Shown here in pieces: positions 16,746 through 23,731 of a stretch of 64,000 nucleotides of DNA (position 1 is the first letter of the stretch; each line of letters opens with the position of its first letter). The notes beneath the pieces were generated by a model, which saw only the letters and a list, made by a program, of their open reading frames with translations, did no database searches and was not told where the DNA came from. This DNA comes from VAZQ01 sp963785745 (GTDB lineage Bacteria > Pseudomonadota > Alphaproteobacteria > Rhizobiales > Xanthobacteraceae). The stretch lies in contig CAWAWR010000006.1 in NCBI GenBank assembly GCA_963785745.1, positions 186,001 through 250,000 of the forward strand. The letters are read 5' to 3'. The position numbers and the translations under genes are program-made.

Positions 16746-18016
16746 GGGACTATCAGGAATTTTGTGTGTGAGGCCATGATGATGAGAACGGATGGAGCAT
16801 CATATGGCGATCGAGAAAGACCTACTGGACCAACTTTTGGCCGGCCGCGATCCGAAGGACGTTTTCAGTAAAGATGGATTGGTCGACGAACTGAAGAAGG
16901 CGTTATCCGAGCGGATTCTGAACACCGAGCTCGACGAGCATTTAGATAGCGACGGCGCTGCAGGCAAAGCAAATCATCGCAATGGCTATTCGAAGAAGTC
17001 GGTTCTGACCGGCACTTCGAAGATGACGTTGTCAGTGCCTCGGGATCGGGCCGGGACGTTCGACCCGAAGCTGATCGCCAAATACCAGCGGAGGTTTCCG
17101 GATTTCGACGACAAGATCATCTCGATGTATGCTCGCGGGATGACGGTCCGCGAGATCCGCGGCCATCTTGAGGAACTCTACGGTATCGACGTTTCGCCCG
17201 ACCTGATCTCGGCGATCACCGACGCCGTGCTGGACGAGGTTGCGGAATGGCAGAGCCGGCCCCTCGACCTATGCTATCCGCTGGTGTTTTTCGATGCCAT
17301 CCGAGTAAAAGTCCGCGACGAAGGCTTCGTGCGCAACAAGGCGATCTATATTGCACTGGGCCTGCTGCCGGACGGCACCAAAGAGATTCTCGGAATCTGG
17401 ATTGAACAAACCGAGGGCGCCAAATTCTGGCTGCGCGTCGTGAACGAACTGAAGACGCGTGGGGTGCAGGACATTCTGATTGCCGTCGTCGACGGCCTGA
17501 AGGGTTTCCCCGAGGCTATTAATGCCGTTTTCCCGCAGACGGTCGTTCAAACCTGCATCGTTCACCTGATCCGCCATTCGATGGACTTTGCTTCCTGGAA
17601 GGATCGCAAGGGCGTGGCGCAGGCGTTGCGCACTGTCTATCGTGCCGCGGATGCCGCCTCCGGCCAGGCTGCCCTCGAGGATTTTGCGCAAGGTCCGTGG
17701 GGCAGCAAGTATCCGGCCATCGCGCAAAGCTGGCGCCGCAACTGGGAACTCGTCATTCCGTTCTTCGCTTTCCCCGAAGGCGTGCGGCGGATCATCTACA
17801 CCACGAACGCAATCGAGGCGCTGAACTCAAAGCTGCGTCGCGCCGTCAGGACCAGGGGACATTTTCCCTCTGACGATGCTGCAACGAAGCTGCTATATTT
17901 GGTTCTGAACCACGCCGTTGCGGATTGGAAACGACCGCCGCGAGAGTGGGCGGAGGCGAAGACGCAATTCGCCGTCATGTTCAAAGAGCGCTTCGTGCGC
18001 GCACTCAACTAGTCCC
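16746..18016 (+). mobile_element. IS256-family insertion sequence
   Basis: The segment contains an intact transposase. The left end starts GGGACTATCAGGAATTTTGT, a typical IS256-type terminal sequence. On the right only TAGTCCC (18010-18016), overlapping the transposase stop, matches as an inverted end, and no 8-9 bp target duplication is seen. The right terminus is therefore short, degenerate or deleted, and the boundary is uncertain. It interrupts the end of the small minus-strand gene at 18017-18258. Confidence 0.7.
16804..18012 (+). CDS. IS256 family transposase
   Basis: The product of about 402 residues begins MAIEKDLLDQLLAGRD and includes the N-terminal HRNGYSKKSVLTG region, DFDDKIISMYARGMTVREI, and the DDE catalytic Asp residues in CYPLVFFDAIRVKVRDEG and LIAVVDGLKGFPEAI with the C-terminal Glu in IIYTTNAIEALNSKLRR. 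CIVHLIRHSMDFASWKDRK is the usual insert motif. Length and motifs are complete, so it is likely active. The ATG at 16804 is preceded by GGAG at a good distance; an ATG at 16792 is also in frame. Confidence 0.95.
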   Translation: MAIEKDLLDQLLAGRDPKDVFSKDGLVDELKKALSERILNTELDEHLDSDGAAGKANHRNGYSKKSVLTGTSKMTLSVPRDRAGTFDPKLIAKYQRRFPDFDDKIISMYARGMTVREIRGHLEELYGIDVSPDLISAITDAVLDEVAEWQSRPLDLCYPLVFFDAIRVKVRDEGFVRNKAIYIALGLLPDGTKEILGIWIEQTEGAKFWLRVVNELKTRGVQDILIAVVDGLKGFPEAINAVFPQTVVQTCIVHLIRHSMDFASWKDRKGVAQALRTVYRAADAASGQAALEDFAQGPWGSKYPAIAQSWRRNWELVIPFFAFPEGVRRIIYTTNAIEALNSKLRRAVRTRGHFPSDDAATKLLYLVLNHAVADWKRPPREWAEAKTQFAVMFKERFVRALN

Positions 18017-18258
18017 GCCGCTTCCAGCCACGCACGCCATTGCTCCTCGAGCTGCGCCTTGGCCTCTTCGACGGTGTCCGCTGTGCCGTGGGATTGCGGA
18101 CCGGACGCAGGCCCTGCGTGCCACGTCCAATTCCAGCGAGCCTCCTGGCCGACCGTGACACTCAACACGGCTTTCCACAGGCTACCGAGGACGGCAGTGC
18201 CGCTCACGATGTTAACCTGCGTGCCGCTACTGCCGCGATCACGGTACGTCAGGGGCAT
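18017..18258 (-). pseudogene. Small hypothetical protein truncated by the IS (copy 1)
   Basis: The frame starts MPLTYRDRGSSG at 18258 and includes WKAVLSVTVG, WNWTWHAGPASG, and EEAKAQLEEQWRAWLEAAGL before running into IS sequence without its own stop until 17893. The neighbouring copy at 18239-18535 has the same layout and shows that 15-20 residues of the natural C-terminus are missing. The start overlaps the end of that copy. The family is unknown; such W-x-W-T plus EAK-x-x-L-E-x-x-W proteins occur in rhizobial prophages. Confidence 0.55.
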
Positions 18259-18535
18259 CGGCGTCGCTGTTGTCGGTGTGAAGCTCGGTGAGCCCAGCTG
18301 CTTCTATCCAAGTTTGCCACGCGGCCTCGATACCAGCCTTCGCATCTTCAAGCGAGTATGCATGTCCGTCGCGCTGAAATCCTGCCGGGGCCGCTGAGAT
18401 CGTCAAATGCCATCTGTATTGAGCGGGTTGCTCGGCGTTTTTTGACAACGCAGCTCGGTGAAGAGTGCCGATGGCAAACGTGGCAACCCGCACCTCGATT
18501 AGAGATGTGTTTTTGGTGATGAAGGTGAGTGGCAT
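18239..18535 (-). CDS. Small hypothetical protein (copy 2)
   Basis: The 98-residue protein (MPLTFITKNTSLIEVRVATFAIG...) shares with its downstream neighbour the segments LHRAALSKN/WKAVLSVT, YRWHLTISAAPAGF/WNWTWHAGPASG and AGIEAAWQTWIEAAGL/AQLEEQWRAWLEAAGL. I read it as a tandem paralogue with an intact C-terminus ending DADAPDVP. It is cytosolic, with no signal peptide or motif of known function. The overlap of 20 bases with copy 1 implies co-transcription. Confidence 0.6.
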   Translation of the reverse strand: MPLTFITKNTSLIEVRVATFAIGTLHRAALSKNAEQPAQYRWHLTISAAPAGFQRDGHAYSLEDAKAGIEAAWQTWIEAAGLTELHTDNSDADAPDVP

Positions 18536-18645
18536 CTATTTGTCGGCCAAGGCCCGCTCAATCATTTCGCGGATCGCACTGGAGCCACTGCGACGGTCGG
18601 CCTAGCAGCGTTCCCCAGGGGCGGTTTTCTTTTGCGCGACAGAAA

Positions 18646-18735
18646 TCACTTTCGAAGGGTGATCCATGTGGCGATCAGTACACTGACCACGCCCACCAAC
18701 AACCCGCAAAAGAAGAAATATGTAGGATCATCCAT
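18646..18735 (-). CDS. 29-residue single-TM micro-protein
   Basis: The frame MDDPTYFFFCGLLVGVVSV and LIATWITLRK is one membrane helix with an acidic N-terminus and a basic C-terminus, as expected for an inner-membrane micropeptide. There is no strong ribosome binding site. It lies directly downstream of the micro-protein at 18787-18921 on the same strand. Confidence 0.35.
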   Translation of the reverse strand: MDDPTYFFFCGLLVGVVSVLIATWITLRK

Positions 18736-18786
18736 AGATCGGTGCGGCGAGACTTGCGCCGCTGTCACTCGAATAACCGTCGCTGC

Positions 18787-18921
18787 TTATTCAGTTGAGG
18801 AGATATTCAGTCGAGACGACGGATAGCGGATGCCTTCGCGATACACCACCCACGCGATCCACAAAACCGACGGACTCCAGGCGACCAATATTCCGAGCCC
18901 GAAGGCTTGTAACGCCGTCAT
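18787..18921 (-). CDS. 44-residue single-TM micro-protein
   Basis: The ATG at 18921 has GGAGG about 10 bases upstream. The peptide MTALQAFGLGILVAWSPSVL with WIAWVVYREGIRYP has one or two short hydrophobic stretches followed by a polar tail (RLNISSTE). Below normal annotation cut-offs, but the ribosome binding site and hydrophobic pattern support it. Probably a phage-relic membrane peptide. Confidence 0.45.
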   Translation of the reverse strand: MTALQAFGLGILVAWSPSVLWIAWVVYREGIRYPSSRLNISSTE

Positions 18922-19093
18922 CGGACCGCCCTCCTATGACACACCCTAGGCGCTACAACGCCTGAGATGCGACTTGGTTGCAAGCCTAAGTCACATGCAC
19001 TTCTGGGCAGCAGTTCTTCGCAATTGCAGGGCAGCGGCACCATGATGCCGCTAGTATTGGTTCTCCTGCATGGAACATAAATGAGAGTAATAG

Positions 19094-19588
19094 CACGATG
19101 GCGGGCACCGGGAATGGGGCACAGGCCGGACGCGTATCGAGCAAGTCCACGCCGAGAGGATCAGCAGCAAGTATCCGATCGTGCTCCCGCTGGGCTCAGT
19201 CGATGACGGTATCAACGCAGTACGGGCTACGCTCCCACTCTGCACCTTCGACGCCGGCCCCTGTGCCGAGGGCATCAAGGTGCTGAAGGGCTATCGGAAG
19301 GAATGGGACGAGGACCGGTCGTGCTTCAAGGATCGTCCGAGGCATGACTGGGCCTCGCATGGCGCCGATGGCTTCAGGGTGTTGGCGCTGGGCTGGCGGC
19401 AGGTGACGAGCGAGACGGTAGGCCCTGCATCGAGCTGGGCGCCCCCGAGGGACATCAACCAGGCCCCGCCGATGATAGCCGTACAGGACAAAGTGGGGGA
19501 TCGTGCACGTCACGGGCGGGGAGACGCCGATGGCGTTCGCACAGCGCCGGCAGAGGCAGCGCAAGGCCGCCGGCTACTAACGTTTTGA
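19094..19588 (+). pseudogene. Phage terminase large subunit, C-terminal remnant
   Basis: The open frame has no proper start, with three stop codons just upstream (19082-19093), and reads RIEQVHAERISSKYP, VLPLGSVDDGINAVR, CAEGIKVLKGYRKEWDED, then DRPRHDWASHGADGFRVLALGW. The ending with H-D-W-x-S-H-x-A/G-D-x-F-R is the C-terminal nuclease-domain signature of large terminase subunits. The N-terminal ATPase domain is absent, so this is a fragment left by deletion, and it shows that part of the element comes from a tailed phage. Confidence 0.7.
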
Positions 19589-19816
19589 CTGCAATATCGC
19601 TATCTCGCCTTCCGCTGCTACCCACTGCTCCAAGGCACCCATGAGCGTCTGTAGATCACGCCGGCACACACCAGTGAGCGGTTCCCGATCAAAGACAGGC
19701 TTTGATGGATGAAGCTCTATGTGAAAGATCGCGTCACCGGAAATAACGCCCACCGTCACTAGTTGACCATCACCCGCACCGTCCCCAACGCGTTCGATGT
19801 AGACACTCGTTGTCAT
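19577..19816 (-). CDS. Small hypothetical protein
   Basis: The 79-residue frame starts at ATG 19816 after GGGGGGC. The peptide (MTTSVYIERVGDGAGDGQLV..., FHIELHPSKPVFDREPLTG, DLQTLMGALEQWVAAEGE) has no signal peptide and looks like a compact alpha/beta fold. It is convergent with, and overlaps by 12 bases, the terminase remnant. The family is not recognised. Confidence 0.5.
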   Translation of the reverse strand: MTTSVYIERVGDGAGDGQLVTVGVISGDAIFHIELHPSKPVFDREPLTGVCRRDLQTLMGALEQWVAAEGEIAILQSKR

Positions 19817-19994
19817 CGCTGCCCCCCGTGGTCATCGGGCGCCCCACGCCCCGGAGGGATAGTACCGTTGATTACGACAGCGAATCCACGGGGCTCCCTG
19901 AGTTACGGCGGGGCAAGCTACGCTGCGGCCCAAGAATGGGTAAAAGGGGGCGCCACAACGTAGGAGACACGGGCATCAGACACGGAGGACTGCA

Positions 19995-20229
19995 ATGGCC
20001 AATGGCAGAGATTTTTTAGACATTCCGACGCGCACGGGGTGGATTTGGGCTGGCGTCACCGTCATTGGGTTCATGTTAGTGGCAGGCTTTCTCTATGGTT
20101 ACTTTGGAGTGAAATGGGGAAACCTTCTTCGTTAAAGTCGCCGACTTATTGCTTCAAGGCGCGCTAGTCGGCGTTCTCTTTGCAATCCTGAAGGGGGTCA
20201 TCGATAATTCCAAAGGGTCTAGCTCCTGA
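19995..20229 (+). CDS. Small membrane protein, probably frameshifted (46 or about 77 residues)
   Basis: The ATG at 19995 follows GGAGGACTGCA. The first frame gives 46 residues with one membrane helix (TGWIWAGVTVIGFMLVAGF) and stops at 20133-20135. A one-base change in the GGGG run near 20120 would join it to a second hydrophobic stretch (VADLLLQGALVGVLFAILKG) ending in DNSKGSSS at 20229, making a two-helix protein. Given the many indels in this window, the longer form is likely. A phage-type membrane protein by context; the function is unknown. Confidence 0.5.
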
Positions 20230-20264
20230 GGGCCTGCCTGAGTGAGGGCGACCCAAACGCTGAG

Positions 20265-20444
20265 AAGGACCCAGCGGGTACGCAACTCGCCGGGTCCCCT
20301 AGCAAGCCCTCACGCGGCGGGTGTCTTGAACCGGGGGCTGCCGGTCAATTCCAACCCCGCGCGGGAGTGAGTATTCCCAGCCGCTGGGCCATCTCTGGCG
20401 GGGCACATAGGAAAGCGGCCCCCCATCGCTGAGAGGCCGCCCGT
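20265..20444. repeat. Hairpin set 1 (GGACCC hairpin and GCGGCC hairpin)
   Basis: Hairpin A has stem GGACCC (20267-20272) and GGGTCC (20292-20297); hairpin B has GCGGCC (20415-20420) and GGCCGC (20435-20440). Both have a near copy about 530 bases further on in the same order (20821-20960). No gene is supported in this stretch on the plus strand. Confidence 0.55.
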
Positions 20445-20606
20445 GCGTCATCACAGAGCTACCGACAGGGAGGGGTCCGGGGGACGGGTGTCGGCCGAGC
20501 CGGTGGCGCGTCAATAACCGGGGTGCAGTTGGTTTGTTCCTTGGCCGTGGCGCCCTGCCGCACTTAATCCAGGCGAGGCGCACCGCCTCGACGGTGGCGT
20601 GTCTAT

Positions 20607-20693
20607 CTACGCAGCATCGCCCAAGCGGCGGCCGGCTATGGTAGCGAAGGCAAGAGCCAGCCCCCCGTAAAAGACAATCGGAAACCACTCCAT
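20607..20693 (-). CDS. 28-residue single-TM micro-protein
   Basis: The ATG at 20693 is preceded by GGAGGCGGTGG, a strong ribosome binding site. The peptide MEWFPIVFYGGLALAFATIA ends in GRRLGDAA, one membrane helix with a basic end. Longer in-frame extension upstream looks non-coding. It is one of at least five such micropeptides in this element. Confidence 0.4.
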   Translation of the reverse strand: MEWFPIVFYGGLALAFATIAGRRLGDAA

Positions 20694-20818
20694 CCACCGC
20701 CTCCAGGGCGGGAAACGCGAACGATGGGATAAGGTTGCGGTACTTGGTGAGGCGGGAATCGGGCGGTCGAATCCTGATGCATAAGGAATGGCAGGAAACG
20801 ATCTAGCGCCCATACGCA

Positions 20819-21010
20819 AAGGACCCCGCGGTACGCCACGCGCAGGGTCCCTCGCAACTCCCAGCCGAGTGTGTCCCGCTAGACCAGAGCTGCAACATCA
20901 AAATACCCTCTGGAATGTGACGGTAAAATGAAAAGCGGCCCCGCATTGGCGCGAGGCCGTAAGTTCAGTTCCATTAGAGAAGACTGCCTGCCCCTGGAAG
21001 GGTAAGCAGG
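20819..21010. repeat. Hairpin set 2, copy of set 1, plus a third hairpin
   Basis: GGACCC (20821-20826) pairs with GGGTCC (20845-20850) and CGGCC (20936-20940) with GGCCG (20955-20959). These repeat set 1 with similar flanks (gcggtacgc, agcggcccc). A further stem CCTGC (20987-20991) and GCAGG (21006-21010) follows. No coding region is supported between 20700 and 21170; the stretch looks like a run of terminators or structured RNA at the element's right end. Confidence 0.55.
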
Positions 21011-21106
21011 CCGATACCATCGGAACACAACCCGGCCTGAATGAGCAATCACCGATATTGATTATCAACCGGCGGAAATCAAAACCCACGCTTCCGGCCC
21101 GTCAGA

Positions 21107-21126
21107 CGGGGGCACAAACGTGGGTA
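21107..21126. repeat. Sub-terminal motif, right copy
   Basis: This 20-bp segment begins acggggg and ends acgtgggt, matching 17 of 20 positions with 11244-11263 in direct orientation. It is also the right arm of a CCCACG...CGTGGG inverted repeat (21086-21125), mirroring the hairpin around the left copy. Confidence 0.5.
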
Positions 21127-21173
21127 GTTTCCAGCAAATAGCCAAAACATTAGCAATATCAACGCTGAATGGA

Positions 21174-21189
21174 GGACATAGCATCCTCC
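21174..21189. repeat. Right attachment-site repeat (attR candidate)
   Basis: An exact copy of the 16-bp repeat at 11100-11115. Here it is extended to the left by GGA, giving an inverted repeat GGAGGA-catagca-TCCTCC (21171-21189). On the minus strand it still forms a ribosome binding site and ATG, but the frame ends after six codons. Confidence 0.65.
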
Positions 21190-21406
21190 AATCGTATGCC
21201 TTGCCGCCCCTCGCCTTCCCCTCAATCGCCTGGTTCTCTGCTGGTGAACCTCGCGGCCGGGCTCGCCGGAACCAGTCGAGATAGCCAGCATATCGAATCG
21301 GCGCGAGCCCCGTCAGCAGGCAGCAACACTCGATTGTTCAATAAACGTCGAGCGCGGCGGTCCTATCTGGGCGCGCCTCGGCCTGGGTCGGCTTGGAAAA
21401 CGGGGA

Positions 21407-21991
21407 TCACAACCCGAGGGTCGTCTCCACCCATCGCAATACAACCGGGCTATTCAGAAATGCGACGATCCGCGGTTCGATCGGGCCCGGACGATCGTGC
21501 GGCAGGACCGCGATGGCGGAGACCATGTCGCAACGGTCGTTGAAGGCAACCGAGATCGCGGTGCGGCCGGTGGTGTTGCGAGCGGTCAGCGCATAGGCGC
21601 GGCTGCGGCCCTGCATTGCGCCGACCGCGATTGGCTGTCCAGCGCCAAGCGGCGAAACGTCACCGCCGACAAGATCAAAGTCGCTCATGCGATCGAGGTC
21701 GTCGTCGTCCGCCACACCCGTCGTGCAATCACAGAAACCGAGCTTGGCCCGGAGATAGAGACGAACCTCCGTGCCGCAGTCAGCCGGTTTGCACTGGAAA
21801 GCCTTGCCCCTGCCCCACTGATCAATGGGAAACGGCCACTGCACTTCGTTCCAGACCGGACCGCGCGCGTTGTCGCCCGGATTGCGCGGCAGCAGGACAA
21901 AACCTCCGACGACACCTCCCAATACACATGCGGCGACAACAACGCATGCGAGCGCTCTGCTCGTCGCATTCACCGTTTGCCCCTTCGGCAT
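21407..21991 (-). CDS. Hypothetical membrane-anchored protein
   Basis: The 194-residue protein has one N-terminal membrane helix (LACVVVAACVLGGVVGGFVLL, about 14-34) and a periplasmic domain with conserved-looking cysteines (FQCKPADCGTEVRLYLRAKLGFCDC) and DRMSDFDLVGG. It resembles uncharacterised proteins of Bradyrhizobiaceae but has no named domain I can recognise. It ends just right of the mobile element; before the insertion it would have been the upstream neighbour of the CBS gene. Confidence 0.65.
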   Translation of the reverse strand: MPKGQTVNATSRALACVVVAACVLGGVVGGFVLLPRNPGDNARGPVWNEVQWPFPIDQWGRGKAFQCKPADCGTEVRLYLRAKLGFCDCTTGVADDDDLDRMSDFDLVGGDVSPLGAGQPIAVGAMQGRSRAYALTARNTTGRTAISVAFNDRCDMVSAIAVLPHDRPGPIEPRIVAFLNSPVVLRWVETTLGL

Positions 21992-21996
21992 GCAGC

Positions 21997-23601
21997 CTAG
22001 TTGTTGGCCATGAACTTTCGTGCCTCGGCGATTTCAGGCCTGACCGGGTCGGCATTCTCGGCAAGCGCAACAGCAGCCCCGTAGTACCGCCGCGCCTTGG
22101 CGGCGTCGCTCACTCTTGCGGCGGCCCTGGCCGCACCAACCGTGGCGCCGAGCCGGCGCGGTTCTTTTTCAAGCGTCGCCTCGAACGCGGCGAGCGCCTC
22201 CCGCGCCATGCCGCGCTCCAAGAGCATCGCGCCATAGAGTTCGCGCGCAGGCGCGAGCTGTCCTGGGGTCACGGATGCCTTGTCGGTCTTGTCCTCGGCA
22301 TCGGCGGCGGCGCGCATGACCTGCAAGGCGGCATCGTGTTTGCCCTCGGCAAACAGCAGCCAGGCCGACGCTTGCTGCCACTGGATGTTCACCTGCTCCG
22401 ACCAATAGGCATCCTTCGCGGCGCGCAACTTCTCACGCAACTCGGCAAGCTTTGCGATGTCGGCCCTGGCGGCATCGAGATTGCCGGAACGCGCCGCGCC
22501 AAGCGCGCGGGCGAAATACGTCATGGCCTCGGTGTGAGGAAACTTGCTCGGACGGACCTGTAGCTGCGCAGCGCCGCTCCAGTCGCCCCGCTCGACCATG
22601 TAGCGGCCCGGACCCGCCGCGAGTGCGTACGGCGCGACTTGAGCGCCACCTTCGGGATTGAACGCCGAGGCCGTGCGCATCATTTCGGCAATGACGTCGC
22701 TCGCCGCTTTGTCCTGTCCAAGCTGCAAGTAGGCATACACCGTGTAGTCCATCGCGTGCAGCTGATCGTGGAATTCCTTGCCGGCTCTGGCCGCGCGCGC
22801 CGCGGCGAGGTTCGACGCAATCGATTCCTTCCAGTACCCGACGCGCGTGAAGATGTGGGACGGCATGTGCTGAGCATGCGGCGCGGCCGGCGCAATCGCG
22901 GCATAGCGCCTAGCTGCGCCCAGGCCCTGTTCCGCGAGCTCCGGCGTGTCATAGAGGTGTACAAGATAGTGCGCCACGCCGGGATGCCGCGGCTGGCGCT
23001 TGAAGATCGGCTCAAGGATGGCGGCGCCCTTGAGTTGATTGGCATAGGTCTTGTCGCTCGGCGAGGCCGCAACGTTGAGCGTGATGCCGTAAAAAATCTG
23101 CGCTTCGTCGTCGGCGGGATATCGCGCCGCCAAAGCCTCCATGGCCTTGAGATAGGCTTGGACGCGCACGCCATGGGCTACCTTGTCGTAATCGGTGTAG
23201 AGCACGAGCAACGCATCGATATAGTCGCGCTCGCGTTGAGTCTTGGCCTTGACCGACTTGCTCTTCTGCAGCGCTGCGAGGCCTTCCGGGAGGTTGCCCG
23301 AAGGCGGCGCGGCATGCGGGTTCCACAACAGGCTCAGCGCAATGCCCCAGTACGCAATCGCGCATTCGGGGTCGGCCTTGAGGACGTCCTCGAATATCTC
23401 CTTGGACTGCCGGTACCAGAATGAATGCTGGTAGCGCATCCCGCGGTCGAAGCGTCGTTGCGCGGTCTCGTTGCATGACGTCGGAAAATGAACGTTGCCG
23501 AACTGCTGATCGTTGTTGTCCTGACCGAAGGCCGGCGGCGCAACCGCAAGTCCCAACGCGAACATCACGCCAACAGCGGCAGCGGAAGACAATCTGATCA
23601 T
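21997..23601 (-). CDS. Secreted TPR-repeat protein
   Basis: The product of about 534 residues starts MIRLSSAAAVGVMFALGLA with a cleavage site near APPAFGQ. The body is made of tetratricopeptide-like helical pairs (FDRGMRYQHSFWYRQSKEIFEDVLKADP, YAAIAPAAPHAQHMPSHIFTRVGYW, ARELYGAMLLERGMAREALAAFEATLEKEP). The motif AQHMPSHIF is a hallmark of a widespread uncharacterised periplasmic TPR family. It is divergent from the regulator at 23732, with about 130 bp between, so the regulator may control it. The ATG at 23601 was chosen because it starts directly at the signal peptide. Confidence 0.78.
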   Translation of the reverse strand: MIRLSSAAAVGVMFALGLAVAPPAFGQDNNDQQFGNVHFPTSCNETAQRRFDRGMRYQHSFWYRQSKEIFEDVLKADPECAIAYWGIALSLLWNPHAAPPSGNLPEGLAALQKSKSVKAKTQRERDYIDALLVLYTDYDKVAHGVRVQAYLKAMEALAARYPADDEAQIFYGITLNVAASPSDKTYANQLKGAAILEPIFKRQPRHPGVAHYLVHLYDTPELAEQGLGAARRYAAIAPAAPHAQHMPSHIFTRVGYWKESIASNLAAARAARAGKEFHDQLHAMDYTVYAYLQLGQDKAASDVIAEMMRTASAFNPEGGAQVAPYALAAGPGRYMVERGDWSGAAQLQVRPSKFPHTEAMTYFARALGAARSGNLDAARADIAKLAELREKLRAAKDAYWSEQVNIQWQQASAWLLFAEGKHDAALQVMRAAADAEDKTDKASVTPGQLAPARELYGAMLLERGMAREALAAFEATLEKEPRRLGATVGAARAAARVSDAAKARRYYGAAVALAENADPVRPEIAEARKFMANN

Positions 23602-23731
23602 GGCTTTCCTCAGCAGTTCAAATGCCAAGGGAAGCTTGGCTCAAAAGGGAGGTTCGCCGTCACGAAAAGGAGTTGAAAACCGACGAAAATTTACGAAAGC
23701 TGTCCAATCTGCCGAAGGATCAGAGACCAGG

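Larger units (their letters stand above)
11100..21189. mobile_element. Integrative element / prophage relic of about 10.1 kb
   Basis: The segment is bounded by the direct repeat ggacatagcatcctcc (11100-11115 and 21174-21189). An integrase lies near the left end. It holds phage- and plasmid-like genes (excisionase-like, sigma-like, AAA ATPase, terminase remnant, transposase) with lower GC and short coding density, in contrast to ordinary metabolic genes on both sides. Both ends also carry a related 20-bp motif just inside the repeats. Many genes are broken, so the element is probably defective unless the indels are sequencing errors. Boundaries are inferred from the repeat, not from an empty-site comparison. 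Confidence 0.7.

Noticed and set aside
16804..18012. Programmed frameshift in the transposase
   Set aside because: The IS256-type transposase is one uninterrupted frame and needs none.
18602..18826. 64-codon plus-strand frame as a gene
   Set aside because: It is antisense to two small membrane-protein frames with better start sites and hydrophobic pattern, and has no ribosome binding site.
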